Part shown: one piece after another, positions 20,066 through 20,563 of the stretch
Layout of the letters: every line of letters begins with the position of its first letter
Position numbering within the stretch: the stretch's first letter is position 1
NCBI GenBank assembly: GCA_964624165.1
Contig: CAZUWG010000014.1
Coordinates: 1-20,563 of the forward strand
Direction of reading: 5' to 3'
DNA: 20,563 bases
From: OLB19 sp964624165
Lineage (GTDB): Bacteria > Patescibacteriota > Minisyncoccia > Phycocordibacterales > UBA918
Notes under the pieces: generated by a model
Database searches by the model: none
What the model was told of the DNA's origin: nothing
The model's input: the letters and a program-made list of their open reading frames with translations, nothing else
Translations under genes and position numbers: made by a program

Positions 20066-20563
20066 ATGATAAAAAAAGAAGTGTTTCGTAAGCAATTTAA
20101 ACCTTTGCGGGATACATATATAGTTGAAGCATGTAAGGATAAAAAAGTATTACACATCGGACCTACTGATTGGCCATACACTGAGCAAAAAATAGCAAAA
20201 AATGGTTTACTTTACAAAAAAATTGATGAAGTCTGTAATGAGCAGCTTGGTCTAGATTTAGATAAGGAAGGAGTTGAGTATCTGAATAAGCAGGGTTATA
20301 AACGCTCAAAATTGATTGTTCAAGATATGAATGAGCCGTTTGACATGAGTTTTTCGCCAGAGGTGATTATTTTTGGTGAAACCATGGAGCATTTAATGAA
20401 TCAAGAAATTGCGCTCTCGAGTCTAAAAAAATTGATGTCTACTGACACTGACTTGATTATCTCTGTCCCAAATGCAACATATTTTATGCAATTTATCTAT
20501 GCATTGTTTGGCACAGAGAAACAACATCCGGACCACTCCGCAGCGTTTTCTTATAAAGTTATG
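20066..20563 (+). CDS. SAM-dependent methyltransferase-like protein, cut by window end
   Basis: At least 166 residues, open at the window end. The layout fits a class I methyltransferase: motif I-like VLHIGPTDWPY near residues 27-37, acidic GLDLDKEGVEYL near 58-69, FSPEVIIFGETMEHLMN as the motif IV/post-IV region with EHL, then LIISVPNATYF. Motif I is unusual because the expected DxGxG reads HIGPTDW, so the SAM site is not certain. In this setting it could methylate a sugar of a surface glycan. It is AT-rich like the GT42-like gene and diverges from it. The start at 20066 is chosen by promoter spacing; 20057 would add three residues. Confidence 0.72.
   Translation, partial: MIKKEVFRKQFKPLRDTYIVEACKDKKVLHIGPTDWPYTEQKIAKNGLLYKKIDEVCNEQLGLDLDKEGVEYLNKQGYKRSKLIVQDMNEPFDMSFSPEVIIFGETMEHLMNQEIALSSLKKLMSTDTDLIISVPNATYFMQFIYALFGTEKQHPDHSAAFSYKVM

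Noticed and set aside
1..20563. CRISPR array, tRNA, rRNA, insertion sequence or phage genes
   Set aside because: No regularly spaced repeats, no cloverleaf or rRNA core sequence, no transposase or integrase motifs were found on reading both strands.

Overview
The window looks like a chromosome fragment of a Candidate Phyla Radiation bacterium, probably a Parcubacteria (Patescibacteria) lineage close to Kaiserbacteria. The reasons are compact housekeeping genes with very short spacers, many small unrecognised proteins, single-gene transcription units bounded by GC-rich hairpins, and gene types common in that group (YqeY, RmuC, LOG, CorA, membrane-anchored cyclophilin). The placement is inferred from gene content and style; no search was run. 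A 10-base N run at 13389-13398 shows that this is a scaffolded draft assembly.

Layout. 40-3165: yqeY (-) diverges from a large P-type cation ATPase (+). 3200-5540: small unknown (-), rmuC (+), ribosomal protein L21 (+), small unknown (-). 5631-10272: a minus-strand run of recR, dnaB, cysS and corA, each with its own promoter and mostly its own hairpin terminator. 10333-12814: plus-strand ctpA-like S41 protease, ribosomal protein L9 and membrane-anchored cyclophilin. 12865-14050: L27 (-), a membrane-anchored protein with an Ada-like C-terminal domain (+) damaged by the assembly gap, and a basic unknown protein (-). 14148-17617: DEDDh-type exonuclease, then LOG-family protein, glucose-6-phosphate isomerase and ROK sugar kinase in one tight operon. 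17685-20563: two GT2-type glycosyltransferases, a minus-strand protein resembling GT42 sialyltransferases/DUF115, and a methyltransferase cut by the window end. This last block looks like the edge of a surface-glycan locus and becomes visibly AT-rich from about 19260.

Two features stand out. First, transcription and translation signals are unusually uniform. Most genes have an extended -10 element (TGn followed by a TATAAT-like hexamer) ending only 6-12 bases before the ATG, with no Shine-Dalgarno, so most mRNAs should be leaderless. Two or three small unknown genes instead have a leader and a Shine-Dalgarno. Second, the sequences on the two sides of the N gap are copies of each other, the right one full of errors. 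Collapsing them restores a single reading frame joining a membrane anchor to an Ada-like domain, apart from one TAG that the other copy does not support.

Other points of interest are a GT42-like protein that keeps the expected Tyr and His positions, a DEDDh exonuclease lacking its last catalytic Asp, and a ROK kinase lacking the zinc cysteines. I see no tRNA, rRNA, CRISPR array, insertion sequence or phage gene.
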